Of a stretch of DNA of 64,000 nucleotides, positions 34,858 to 43,062 are shown one piece after another (positions within the stretch are counted from its first letter, which is position 1; every line of letters starts with the position of its first letter). Under the pieces are notes generated by a model, which saw only the letters and a list, made by a program, of their open reading frames with translations, ran no database searches and was not told the origin of the DNA. The stretch is from Galbibacter sp035306585 (GTDB lineage: Bacteria > Bacteroidota > Bacteroidia > Flavobacteriales > Flavobacteriaceae): contig NZ_DATGNU010000077.1 of the NCBI RefSeq assembly GCF_035306585.1, forward strand, positions 48,002 through 112,001, in the 5' to 3' direction. Made by a program: the position numbers and the translations under genes.

Positions 34858-36360
34858 ATGATAGCTACGGAAGAAGAAAAAAAAGAATTATACGATTATC
34901 AAAAAGGGGCCATTGATGAAATATTCAATCGGATAGAAAATCAACCTCCAAATTACCATTTATTATATCAATTACCCACCGGTGGAGGAAAAACAGTAAT
35001 TTTCTCTGAAATTGTCAGAAGGTATCTGGAACAGCACGACAAAAAAGTAGTGGTTCTTACCCATAGAATTGAACTTAGCAAACAAACCTCTAAGATGCTT
35101 AAGGGGTTTAATGTCAACAACAAAATTATTAATAGCAAGGTAAAGGACCTACCTGACCAAGACCAATACATGTGCTTTGTGGCTATGGTAGAGACCTTAA
35201 AGAATAGACTCAATGACAACAAGCTGGAAATTGATAATATTGGGTTAGTGATTATCGATGAGGCGCATTATAATTCCTTTCGAAAATTATTGTCTTATTT
35301 TAAAAATAGCTTTATTCTAGGAGTTACGGCTACCCCACTTAGTTCTAATATTAAGCTCCCTATGAAGGATAACTACAATGAACTCATTATAGGGGAGGCC
35401 ATACAAACATTAATTCAAAAAGGATTTTTGGCCAAGGCTCACACGTATTCGTACGATGTGGGATTAGGGAGCTTGAAAGTGGGTATCAATGGGGACTATA
35501 CGGTTAAATCCTCTGAGGCATTATATACTAATTCAGATATGCAGGAGAAGTTACTTTATGCCTATGAAGAAAAGGCAAAAGGAACTAAAACGTTGATATT
35601 TAATAATGGTATAAATACCTCTTGGTACGTGTATGAAATGTTCAGAGAGGCAGGGTACCCGGTTAGACATCTTGATAATACCCATAGTAACAAAGAGCGA
35701 AAAGATATCTTAAAATGGTTCAAGAATACTCCAGATGCCATTTTAAGCTCTGTGAGTATCCTAACCACTGGTTTTGATGAACCTTCTGTGGAGACCATCA
35801 TATTAAATAGGGCGACCCGTTCGCTTACCCTATATTTTCAGATGATCGGAAGGGGATCTAGGGTTTTACCCAATAAAAACACTTTCACCGTATTGGATCT
35901 TGGTAACAATGTGGCGCGTTTTGGATTATGGAGTGAACCTGTCGACTGGCAACACATCTTTAAATATCCAGATTTTTACCTTGAAAATATCAAAGATGAC
36001 GAAGAGATTGAAAGTCATTTTGTCTATGAAATGCCTAAGGAATTACGGGCCAAATTCGCCAAGAGTAAAGAGGTTACCTTTGACATTGAAACGGCCTATG
36101 ATGAGATCATTAAAAAAGGTCAAAAATCAAAGACCATACTCGATAGATCCTTGGATCAACATACCCAGATGTGTGTTGTAAACAGTGAAGACGCTTATGA
36201 GGCTCGAATGCTTGCTATGGAATTAAAAGATGATATTCAGAGTAGAATAAAACGGTATTCCATGTGTATTAGTAAGAGTACTAAGAATTATAGAGATTGG
36301 TTGGCAGAGGATTATTTCCGTAAACTACGGATGAATATCGTTAAGGAATATCAATCCTAA
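34858..36360 (+). CDS. DEAD/DEAH box helicase (SF2)
   Basis: This 500-residue superfamily 2 helicase resembles the SSL2/ComFA-like core. Visible are YQKGAID (Q-like region), LPTGGGKT (motif I), DEAHYNSF (II), VTATP (III), TTGFDEPSVETI (V) and QMIGRGSRVLP (VI). A C-terminal portion of about 130 residues is not recognised; it has YEMPKELRAKFAKSKEV and a final basic helical end. No nuclease or methylase genes lie beside it, so it does not look like part of a restriction system. The substrate (DNA or RNA) is unknown. Confidence 0.9.
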   Translation: MIATEEEKKELYDYQKGAIDEIFNRIENQPPNYHLLYQLPTGGGKTVIFSEIVRRYLEQHDKKVVVLTHRIELSKQTSKMLKGFNVNNKIINSKVKDLPDQDQYMCFVAMVETLKNRLNDNKLEIDNIGLVIIDEAHYNSFRKLLSYFKNSFILGVTATPLSSNIKLPMKDNYNELIIGEAIQTLIQKGFLAKAHTYSYDVGLGSLKVGINGDYTVKSSEALYTNSDMQEKLLYAYEEKAKGTKTLIFNNGINTSWYVYEMFREAGYPVRHLDNTHSNKERKDILKWFKNTPDAILSSVSILTTGFDEPSVETIILNRATRSLTLYFQMIGRGSRVLPNKNTFTVLDLGNNVARFGLWSEPVDWQHIFKYPDFYLENIKDDEEIESHFVYEMPKELRAKFAKSKEVTFDIETAYDEIIKKGQKSKTILDRSLDQHTQMCVVNSEDAYEARMLAMELKDDIQSRIKRYSMCISKSTKNYRDWLAEDYFRKLRMNIVKEYQS

Positions 36361-36408
36361 AACTACTATTATTTCGGATGTTCATGCCGAGTGGCATGTT
36401 CATCTCAT

Positions 36409-36452
36409 AAAAAAAAGTGCTATCTAAACAAATTGTAGAAAGCACTTTTTTT
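36409..36452. terminator. Bidirectional terminator between convergent genes
   Basis: A-rich AAGTGCT (to 36421) and AGCACTT (36441-36447) pair and extend through the flanking A and T runs, with a 19-base loop. It lies between the helicase (+) and the VWA lipoprotein (-) and can serve both. Confidence 0.75.
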
Positions 36453-36489
36453 ATGGTTATTTTTAAATATCTAATACTAGACAAAGGTC

Positions 36490-37548
36490 TTATTCACATC
36501 CGCCTGTAAATCCAGTGGCATCAAATTGCGTTTGAACTGACCCTTGATTTTCACCTTGAATCGCCTGAATGACAAGGAGGTTTTTACCACTTCTTTTTGG
36601 ACTGCAGTATTCAAATAGATAGAAGCTATTTGCTTGTCCCTCCACATCTTCTGAGATTTCTTCAAAGGTATCTTCTAATTCTTCTTTATTTGCCGCATAG
36701 GCGCTTCCATTTTTCCCGATTTTATCCAGGATATTAGTTTCTATTTCAGATCCTAAACCAATGGAGAAAAAAGAGATGTTTTCATCAGCCTTTTGCACCT
36801 TGTTTATGGCATTGTCCTTGCTATAACGAGCAGCTTGATCGCTACCATCGGTAAAAATAACAACGGAGGCAGCTGCCAGGATCTCTTCTTTTTTATTCTC
36901 TTCCAAAATAGCTGTTGCCGAATCGGTGGCTTTAATTACCGCACCGTATAAATCCGTGGAAGGGTCATTACTTATATCAGTGGTAATTCCGTCAATAGCT
37001 GTAATTAATTCGGTCCTATCAGTAGTGAGAGGGTTTAATTCATGTAATTTATCCTCTCCGTCAAACCAATAGACTCCCATTTTGAATTCATCACTTGGCG
37101 TTGAGGGCATTACCTGTTCAATAAAACTAGTACTTGCCAATTTTAATTCCTCCAAACTAGTACTTAAAACACTATTGCTTAAATCTAGTATTAAAAGTGT
37201 GTTAGTATTGAAAATTTGAGATTTTGAAGAAATTCTACCATTGGATTCCGAGGCAGAAATAGGCTTATAACAGTTGTCATTTGAACCTTTTTCGAAAATT
37301 TTAAAATTATTTGCCGTTAGCCCAGCAACTGGATGATTTCCATCCTTTGTGGTTACTTTAAATAACACGGAAACCTTCCCTGGTAAAGTGGTATAGTGAT
37401 CCTGAATTTTTAAAGATAATTTTTCAGCGCCAAGGCCGAGGCAGTCATCCACAATAGGTCCTGAATTAAAGTCATCATCCGAGGATCCACAACTGATCAA
37501 AAGAAACAGCATAGAGAATAAACTGAAAAATAAGTTGATACATTTCAT
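36490..37548 (-). CDS. VWA domain-containing lipoprotein
   Basis: This 352-residue exported lipoprotein has a signal peptide ending LFLLISC, so the Cys at about residue 20 is lipidated, followed by GSSDDD. An N-terminal beta domain follows, then a von Willebrand factor A domain from about residue 115 with the metal-binding DLSNS (MIDAS) motif and FTDGSDQAARYS. The C-terminus has two cysteines (FEYCSPKR, TGGCE). VWA domains mediate adhesion or protein binding; the partner is unknown. It lies between a bidirectional terminator and the alkB gene. Confidence 0.85.
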   Translation of the reverse strand: MKCINLFFSLFSMLFLLISCGSSDDDFNSGPIVDDCLGLGAEKLSLKIQDHYTTLPGKVSVLFKVTTKDGNHPVAGLTANNFKIFEKGSNDNCYKPISASESNGRISSKSQIFNTNTLLILDLSNSVLSTSLEELKLASTSFIEQVMPSTPSDEFKMGVYWFDGEDKLHELNPLTTDRTELITAIDGITTDISNDPSTDLYGAVIKATDSATAILEENKKEEILAAASVVIFTDGSDQAARYSKDNAINKVQKADENISFFSIGLGSEIETNILDKIGKNGSAYAANKEELEDTFEEISEDVEGQANSFYLFEYCSPKRSGKNLLVIQAIQGENQGSVQTQFDATGFTGGCE

Positions 37549-37651
37549 TTGAAGTGATTTATTTGAGTTTTTACACTAACTATTTAACGATAGATGGCTA
37601 CATAAAGTATGCCAGGATGCTAAAATTCTAAAAAAAGCAATTCCTCATTTG

Positions 37652-38269
37652 TTATGTTTTATCACTTACAATGGTACGAAAGGTGAGGTTTATACGCGGG
37701 TGATGTACTTTTTTAGTTGGAGGAAGTCTATGGAGCCAATGTTGTTGGGTTTCGCCTTTCATGATTAAAAGACTCCCAGGGGGTAGGTATAGGGATCGTG
37801 TTTCTTTCGAGGTTTTGTGTTTGAATGCAAACTTACGCTGGGCACCAAAACTAAGCGAGGCGATAGCACCATTTTTCTTTAAATCTTTTTCGGCATCACT
37901 GTGCCAGGCCATCCCTTGACTACCATCAAAATACAGGTTTAAAAGGCAAGAATTGAAACGTTCTCCAGAGGTTAGCTCTACTAAAGATTTTAATTCTAAT
38001 AGTTCTTCGCTCCAGGGTAGTGCGGTTTTAGTGGTGTTGGAATAGGAATAAGGAAAGTTGTGATCTCCGTACCAGGCAACCTTTCTTTTTGTAATTATAA
38101 GTTTGCCGAATATTTTAGCTTGATCATTTTGCCATGCTACAGTATCTAATAATACCTGAAAATAATGTTGTGCTTTTCCAGGATCCATAATCGATCCATA
38201 ATAGTTAACCGTGCCCTGATAGGGTAGCAAGTTTTCACTAGGGTCGTTTAACTGGCTAAATAGATTCAT
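37652..38269 (-). CDS. alkB: AlkB-like 2-oxoglutarate/Fe(II) dioxygenase
   Basis: This 205-residue dioxygenase repairs alkylated bases by oxidative demethylation. Iron ligands appear in MAWHSDAEKD (HxD) and the later RLPPTKKVHHPRINLTFR, which supplies the third His and the 2-oxoglutarate arginines (RxxxxxR). A substrate-binding YSYSN loop lies mid-protein. The length and arrangement fit the ALKBH2/3-like bacterial group rather than E. coli AlkB itself. No ada or other alkylation genes are next to it. Confidence 0.9.
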   Translation of the reverse strand: MNLFSQLNDPSENLLPYQGTVNYYGSIMDPGKAQHYFQVLLDTVAWQNDQAKIFGKLIITKRKVAWYGDHNFPYSYSNTTKTALPWSEELLELKSLVELTSGERFNSCLLNLYFDGSQGMAWHSDAEKDLKKNGAIASLSFGAQRKFAFKHKTSKETRSLYLPPGSLLIMKGETQQHWLHRLPPTKKVHHPRINLTFRTIVSDKT

Positions 38270-38431
38270 ATCTGATGCTCTTTCTTATGGGTAAAGGTAG
38301 GAATAATTATGCTTGTTTATAGGCAATAATTCGCTTTAGTTATGGATAATAAAGGGTGTAAAACCACCGATTTATTACATTATTTCGCTTTAATTGCGTT
38401 CCTTTGCAGACTGTTTAATAACATGGACGCT

Positions 38432-39262
38432 ATGATACGTATCGGTGAATATAATACTCTAGAAATTTTACGAGAAACCTCGGTTGGCATCTTCCTAGGA
38501 GATGATGCTGGGAATGATGTTTTGCTACCCAATAAATACGTTCCCAAGGAATTTGAAGTTGGGCAGAGCATTACAGTTTTCTGTTATCTTGATCATCAGG
38601 AGCGTCCTGTAGCCACTACACTTAAGCCGAAGGTGGTTAAAGGAGAATTTGCGCTTTTAAAAGTGGTAGAGGTGACTAATATTGGTGCGTTTTTAGACTG
38701 GGGACTGGAGAAACATCTCTTTGTACCCTTTCGCGAACAAGCCCGTAAAATGGAGCAAGGGAAATGGTACTTGGTCTATGTCTATGAAGACAAGGAAACC
38801 CATCGTTTGGTGGCCTCTAGTAAAACAAATCAGTTTGTTTCCAATGAACATGTCGATCTTTCCTTTAACGACCAGGTCCAAATCATCGTCTCTAGATTTA
38901 CAGAGCTAGGGGTAGAGGTGATTATAAATAACCAATACAAAGGCCTAATCTATAACGATGAAATTTTCGAACCTCTAAAATTAGGAAGTGTCCACCAAGG
39001 GTATATCAAAAAGGTTCGAGAGGATCAAAAAATAGACGTAAGTTTACAACCTCAAGGTTATAAAGCCATAGAGCCTGCCTCACAAAAGATACTTGATCAA
39101 TTAAAGGCAAACAACGGATTCCTTGCCTTGGGGGATAAAAGTGATCCTACGCTCATTAAACAAACTTTGAATCTGAGTAAAAAAAGTTTTAAAAAGGCTA
39201 TTGGAGCACTGTACAAGGAAAAATTAATAACTATAGACACCGATGGTATACGTCTGAAATAG
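38432..39262 (+). CDS. S1 RNA-binding protein, CvfB-like
   Basis: This protein of about 276 residues resembles CvfB (YitL), which has tandem S1-type OB folds and a C-terminal winged helix. The start MIRIGEYNTLEILRE opens the first S1-like domain (SVGIFLGDD, DVLLPNKYVP), followed by LLKVVEVTNIGAFLDWGLEKHLFVP and a third OB unit (GLIYNDEIFE, LGSVHQGYIKKVRED). The last about 60 residues, NNGFLALGDKSDP and SKKSFKKAIGALYKEK, form the winged helix. ATG at 38432 is preferred, although ATGs at 38423 and 38342 are in frame. In Staphylococcus CvfB affects virulence gene expression; here only RNA binding can be inferred. Confidence 0.88.
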   Translation: MIRIGEYNTLEILRETSVGIFLGDDAGNDVLLPNKYVPKEFEVGQSITVFCYLDHQERPVATTLKPKVVKGEFALLKVVEVTNIGAFLDWGLEKHLFVPFREQARKMEQGKWYLVYVYEDKETHRLVASSKTNQFVSNEHVDLSFNDQVQIIVSRFTELGVEVIINNQYKGLIYNDEIFEPLKLGSVHQGYIKKVREDQKIDVSLQPQGYKAIEPASQKILDQLKANNGFLALGDKSDPTLIKQTLNLSKKSFKKAIGALYKEKLITIDTDGIRLK

Positions 39263-39384
39263 ATCGGAGTGTCAATGTAAAATTACGATCAACATCCAAT
39301 TTTTAGGGATTCAAGTCAAAATCTTGCCTATAAAGTTAGTTTTAAATCGTATATCTTCATATTTTTGGTAAAAATAAAAAACCA

Positions 39385-40227
39385 ATGAATAAGCCTCGCT
39401 GGGAAACCGTAAGGGAGTTTGAAGATATAACTTATATGAAATGCAATGGGGTAGCCCGTATTGCGTTTAACAGACCAAATGTAAGGAATGCTTTCAGGCC
39501 TAAAACTACAAGTGAACTGTATCAAGCATTCTACGATGCACAAGAAGATGTCACCATTGGAGTGGTGCTTCTTTCTGGAGAAGGGCCATCGACAAAGGAT
39601 GGTGTGTATTCATTCTGTAGTGGTGGGGATCAGAAGGCTCGTGGTGATCAAGGTTATGTTGGGGAAGATGGTTACCATCGTTTAAATATTCTAGAAGTCC
39701 AACGTCTCATTCGGTTTATGCCTAAGGTGGTTATTGCCGTAGTTCCTGGTTGGGCTGTTGGAGGAGGACATAGTTTGCATGTGGTGTGTGATTTGACCCT
39801 CGCCAGTAAGGAACATGCCATATTCAAGCAGACTGACGCTGACGTTACTAGCTTTGACGGCGGTTACGGCTCTGCCTACTTGGCCAAAATGGTCGGCCAG
39901 AAAAAAGCTCGAGAAATATTCTTCCTTGGAAGAAACTACAGTGCTCAGGAAGCTTTTGAAATGGGTATGGTCAATGCGGTGGTTCCCCATCAGGAGCTTG
40001 AAGATACCGCCTATCAATGGGCTCAGGAAATATTGGAGAAATCTCCAACCTCCATAAAAATGTTGAAATTTGCAATGAATCTAACCGATGATGGAATGGT
40101 TGGGCAACAAGTATTTGCAGGGGAGGCGACGCGCCTTGCTTATATGACAGAAGAGGCCAAAGAAGGGAGAAATGCATTTTTAGAAAAAAGAAAGCCCGAT
40201 TTTAAAGGGATCAAATGGATTCCTTAA
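39385..40227 (+). CDS. menB: 1,4-dihydroxy-2-naphthoyl-CoA synthase
   Basis: This 280-residue crotonase-fold enzyme closes the second ring of menaquinone from o-succinylbenzoyl-CoA. Family motifs are the early VREFEDITYMKCNGVARIAFNRP block, FCSGGDQKARG, the oxyanion-hole loop VPGWAVGGGHSLHVVCDLT, and the active-site DVTSFDGGYGSAYLA. Its position before menA, menC and menE supports the name over a generic enoyl-CoA hydratase. A TATTTTTG -7 element at 39360-39367 lies 17 bases before the start. It is the first gene of the menaquinone cluster in this window. Confidence 0.96.
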   Translation: MNKPRWETVREFEDITYMKCNGVARIAFNRPNVRNAFRPKTTSELYQAFYDAQEDVTIGVVLLSGEGPSTKDGVYSFCSGGDQKARGDQGYVGEDGYHRLNILEVQRLIRFMPKVVIAVVPGWAVGGGHSLHVVCDLTLASKEHAIFKQTDADVTSFDGGYGSAYLAKMVGQKKAREIFFLGRNYSAQEAFEMGMVNAVVPHQELEDTAYQWAQEILEKSPTSIKMLKFAMNLTDDGMVGQQVFAGEATRLAYMTEEAKEGRNAFLEKRKPDFKGIKWIP

Positions 40228-40258
40228 AAGTATCTAGTAGAATTAAATCTGTTCGATC

Positions 40259-40867
40259 ATGCCTTATATTGACGAAAATCATTTAGTTAGCTTACATAAA
40301 ACTATTGAGACAAAAGAAATACAAGAGCAGCGACTATTGAAGGAATTAAAAAAACAACGTGTAGAAAAGGATAAACTGTATCGGTCACGCAATATTTTAA
40401 GATTCGTTTCAATTTGCTTGCTGGTTGTCTTAGTACTTGGTGTAGCATTATATTTTATAAAACCATCATTTTATATTAATGAACGGGTATTAGAATCTCA
40501 AAACAAAATGCTTATTGAGAAAAGCGAATTGGATCAGTATAAGAACACCATTGCACTTTTAAAGCAACAATCGGATCATTCATCACAAATATCACCCAAC
40601 CCTGAGGTTACCTTAACGGACACTACACTTACATATGCGGTCCAAGTGGCAGCTTTTGAGCATAAAGAAATTTCTTTGTACTCTAGTGACTTAAAAAATA
40701 TCAACCATTATAAAGATAAGAATTTTAACAAATACGCTCTTGGTAATTTCACCAATTTGGAAGATGCTAACTTGTTTCGAAAAGAAATGGTAGCCCTGGG
40801 TTTTAAAGATGTCTTTGTGGCTTCTTATAAAAATGGTAAACGCATTAAAATTGAAGAAGCCTTTTAA
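40259..40867 (+). CDS. Membrane-anchored SPOR-like domain protein
   Basis: This 202-residue protein has a charged helical N-terminus (residues 1-45), one membrane helix (about residues 50-70, SICLLVVLVLGVALYF), a short linker, and a C-terminal SPOR-like domain (TYAVQVAAFEHKEIS, KYALGNFTNLEDANLFRKEM, KDVFVASYKNGKRI). SPOR domains bind denuded peptidoglycan at division sites. It lies between menB and menA, 31 bases after the first and 7 bases before the second, so it is co-transcribed with menaquinone genes without an obvious role in the pathway. Confidence 0.8.
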   Translation: MPYIDENHLVSLHKTIETKEIQEQRLLKELKKQRVEKDKLYRSRNILRFVSICLLVVLVLGVALYFIKPSFYINERVLESQNKMLIEKSELDQYKNTIALLKQQSDHSSQISPNPEVTLTDTTLTYAVQVAAFEHKEISLYSSDLKNINHYKDKNFNKYALGNFTNLEDANLFRKEMVALGFKDVFVASYKNGKRIKIEEAF

Positions 40868-40874
40868 AAATTGA

Positions 40875-41783
40875 ATGACAAAACTTAAAACGCTCATAGA
40901 GGCTGCACGTCCTAGAACGCTGCCCTTATCGGTATCTGGTATCATAGTAGGTTCCGCTATCGCTTTCGCTGAAGGTTTTTTTAATCCTTATATTTTAATA
41001 TTATCCCTTATTACCACTATCGGTCTTCAAATCTTATCCAATTTTGCCAATGATTATGGCGATGGGGTGAAGGGAACCGATAATGCGGATCGCGTGGGAC
41101 CTATTCGTGCATTACAAAGTGGTATTATCTCTGCCAAAGAGATGCTTTCGGCTATGATTGTTACAACAATATTTACTCTGATAGTGGCTATTACCTTGAT
41201 CTACATCTCTTTTGGTAGTGAGCAAATATTATTCTCTTTATTGTTTTTCGTTCTTGGCCTATTTGCTGTGGCTGCTGCTATTAAATACACCGTAGGTAAT
41301 TCTGCCTACGGATATCATGGTTATGGAGATCTTTTTGTATTTATTTTCTTTGGACTGGTCAGTGTGATTGGTTCTTATTTTTTGTATACTAAGAAATTAG
41401 AATGGGACGTTATTCTACCTGCGATATCGGTTGGATTGCTAAGTGTAGGAGTCTTGAATCTAAATAATATGAGGGATTTCCAAAGCGACGCCAAGTCTAA
41501 CAAAAATACTATGGTGGTAAAACTCGGGATCACCAAAGCGAAAAGATACCATAGCTTAATTCTAACGGTAGCACTCATCGCAGCAATGCTATTTTTACTT
41601 TTGAACTATCAGCAGTGGACTAATACCATTTTTATAATTTCCTTTATACCAATTATTTTGCATTTAAAAAGGGTTCGTTCTATTAGACAAGAACAACTTT
41701 TAGATCCCGAATTGAAAAAATTATCCTTATCAACGTTTTTATTTGCAGTACTTTTTCTGTTAAGTTATAATAATTTTTTGTAG
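40875..41783 (+). CDS. menA: 1,4-dihydroxy-2-naphthoate polyprenyltransferase
   Basis: This 302-residue UbiA-family membrane enzyme adds the polyprenyl chain to DHNA to give demethylmenaquinone. It has about eight to nine membrane helices. The first aspartate-rich motif FANDYGDGVKGTD (about residues 56-68) binds the prenyl diphosphate through Mg. The second is NLNNMRDFQSDAKSNK at about residue 195. The early ARPRTLPLSVSGIIVG is typical of MenA. The next gene, the LytTR regulator, begins 28 bases after the stop. Confidence 0.95.
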   Translation: MTKLKTLIEAARPRTLPLSVSGIIVGSAIAFAEGFFNPYILILSLITTIGLQILSNFANDYGDGVKGTDNADRVGPIRALQSGIISAKEMLSAMIVTTIFTLIVAITLIYISFGSEQILFSLLFFVLGLFAVAAAIKYTVGNSAYGYHGYGDLFVFIFFGLVSVIGSYFLYTKKLEWDVILPAISVGLLSVGVLNLNNMRDFQSDAKSNKNTMVVKLGITKAKRYHSLILTVALIAAMLFLLLNYQQWTNTIFIISFIPIILHLKRVRSIRQEQLLDPELKKLSLSTFLFAVLFLLSYNNFL

Positions 41784-41811
41784 TTTTAAATCGTAATTAA
41801 CAGCATTTATT

Positions 41812-42570
41812 TTGAACCAACTTATTAAGATTCTTATCCTTGAGGATAATGTGATCATAGCCGACGATATGCAATCTATGCTCGAAGATATCGGTTATGA
41901 AATCGTTGCTAATGTCGTTGACTTTGAGAGCGCTACAAAAGCGCTTAAAGAAAACCAAGTTGATCTTGCGTTGGTGGACATCGTTCTAGCAACAGACAAA
42001 ACTGGAATAGACTTTGGAAAACACATAAGGGATAATTACAACATCCCGTTTATTTTTGTGACTTCTAATTCAGACAAAGCTACTGTGGAAAACGCAAAAA
42101 GTGTTCACCCGAGTGGATATCTAGTAAAACCTTTTGAACAACAAGACCTATTTACCTCTATTGAAATCGCACTTTCCAATTTTAATGAAGAATCCAGTAG
42201 GGCAGTGCAGACGGACAATGATGGTGAAGAGGAAACTAAGCATTTGTCAAGTTCCGTACTAAGAAATTCAATTTTTGTTAAGAAGAATCAACATTACTAC
42301 CGGATCCCCTTCGACGATATTCAGTATGTGAAAGCGGATAATGTTTATTTAGAGGTTTACACGGCTGATAAAAACTTTCTGGTGCGATCCGCCTTAAAGG
42401 ATTATTTGGAAAAACTTCCTTCAGAACAATTTTACCGTGCTCACAAATCCTATATTGTAAATATCGATCACATAGAGGCTATCAATACAAAGGATATAAT
42501 GATCAATGGTAAAAACATCCCGATCTCCAAGGAATTTAGGGAATTTATACTTTCAAATATGAACTCATAG
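41812..42570 (+). CDS. LytTR-type response regulator
   Basis: This 252-residue response regulator has an N-terminal receiver domain (ILILEDNVIIADDM; phosphoacceptor Asp in LALVDIVLATDKTG; FVTSNSD; GYLVKPF) and a C-terminal LytTR DNA-binding domain (from about residue 155: IQYVKADNVYLEVYT, FYRAHKSYIVNIDHI). The start is TTG at 41812, since a stop codon lies 18 bases upstream in frame (41794-41796) and the first in-frame ATG falls inside the receiver domain. It sits 28 bases after menA and is followed, after 492 bases, by a histidine kinase, the probable partner. Confidence 0.9.
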   Translation: MNQLIKILILEDNVIIADDMQSMLEDIGYEIVANVVDFESATKALKENQVDLALVDIVLATDKTGIDFGKHIRDNYNIPFIFVTSNSDKATVENAKSVHPSGYLVKPFEQQDLFTSIEIALSNFNEESSRAVQTDNDGEEETKHLSSSVLRNSIFVKKNQHYYRIPFDDIQYVKADNVYLEVYTADKNFLVRSALKDYLEKLPSEQFYRAHKSYIVNIDHIEAINTKDIMINGKNIPISKEFREFILSNMNS

Positions 42571-42780
42571 TTCGGCTAAAACACGTTAAAACCACAGTTT
42601 TTTAAGAATTAACAACAGTATTTAAGTGGTTGTCAACATATGTTTTATACTATATTATAATACTCCTATATTTGAAAAGTAGTTAGTGTTTATGATAATT
42701 AATTTTCCCCTAACAAATACCTTTTATCAATATCCCCCACACTAGCTGACAAATTAACAACCTAATTTAATAATAGGTAA

Positions 42781-42813
42781 CAAAAGAGTTTTGGAGATTC
42801 CAAAGCTCTTTTG
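42781..42813 (+). terminator. Strong stem-loop, possible terminator
   Basis: CAAAAGAGTTTTGGA (42781-42795), loop GAT, and TCCAAAGCTCTTTTG (42799-42813) form a 15-bp stem with one G-U pair. The T-run after it is poor (ACTTTTAAA), but the stem itself ends in CTTTTG. It could end the menB-menA-regulator transcript or a small RNA starting near 42681. Confidence 0.6.
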
Positions 42814-42995
42814 ACTTTTAAATGGATGTTTGTTTTTTAATTTCGGAAGGAGGCATGACTTATTTTATACCACACAAAAGTATTCTTATACAACAAAAAT
42901 TTAATTAATTAAATTTATTGAAGTAAGTTTAACCGCTGTTAAGATGTTATTTATATAATAATAACCCTTGAACGATGAATTATTATATAGTGATT

Positions 42996-43025
42996 AAAGC
43001 CTAAATGTAACATTTAGGCTTTTTT
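42996..43025 (+). terminator. Intrinsic terminator upstream of the histidine kinase gene
   Basis: AAAGCCTAAATG (42996-43007), loop TAA, and CATTTAGGCTTT (43011-43022), followed by more T, give a 12-bp stem. It lies only about 40 bases before the TTG start of the kinase gene, so it either ends an upstream RNA or controls kinase transcription. Confidence 0.75.
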
Positions 43026-43062
43026 AAAGAAACATTTAAGTAAGTAATTTGCATAAAGACTA

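Larger units (their letters stand above)
42571..43062 (+). other. Long intergenic region with two strong hairpins between regulator and kinase
   Basis: TATATTTG at 42667-42674 could be a -7 element. After it lie C-rich segments (CCCC at 42707-42710 and CCCCC at 42734-42738) and then the hairpin at 42781-42813. A second hairpin followed by a T-run lies at 42996-43025. Very short frames occur at 42692-42745 (17 codons) and near 42855, the latter right behind AAGGAGG. A small RNA or a leader is possible; see the findings. Confidence 0.45.

Noticed and set aside
34858..36360. Helicase as part of a defence or restriction system
   Set aside because: Neighbours are an isomerase, a VWA lipoprotein and AlkB; no nuclease or methyltransferase partner is present.
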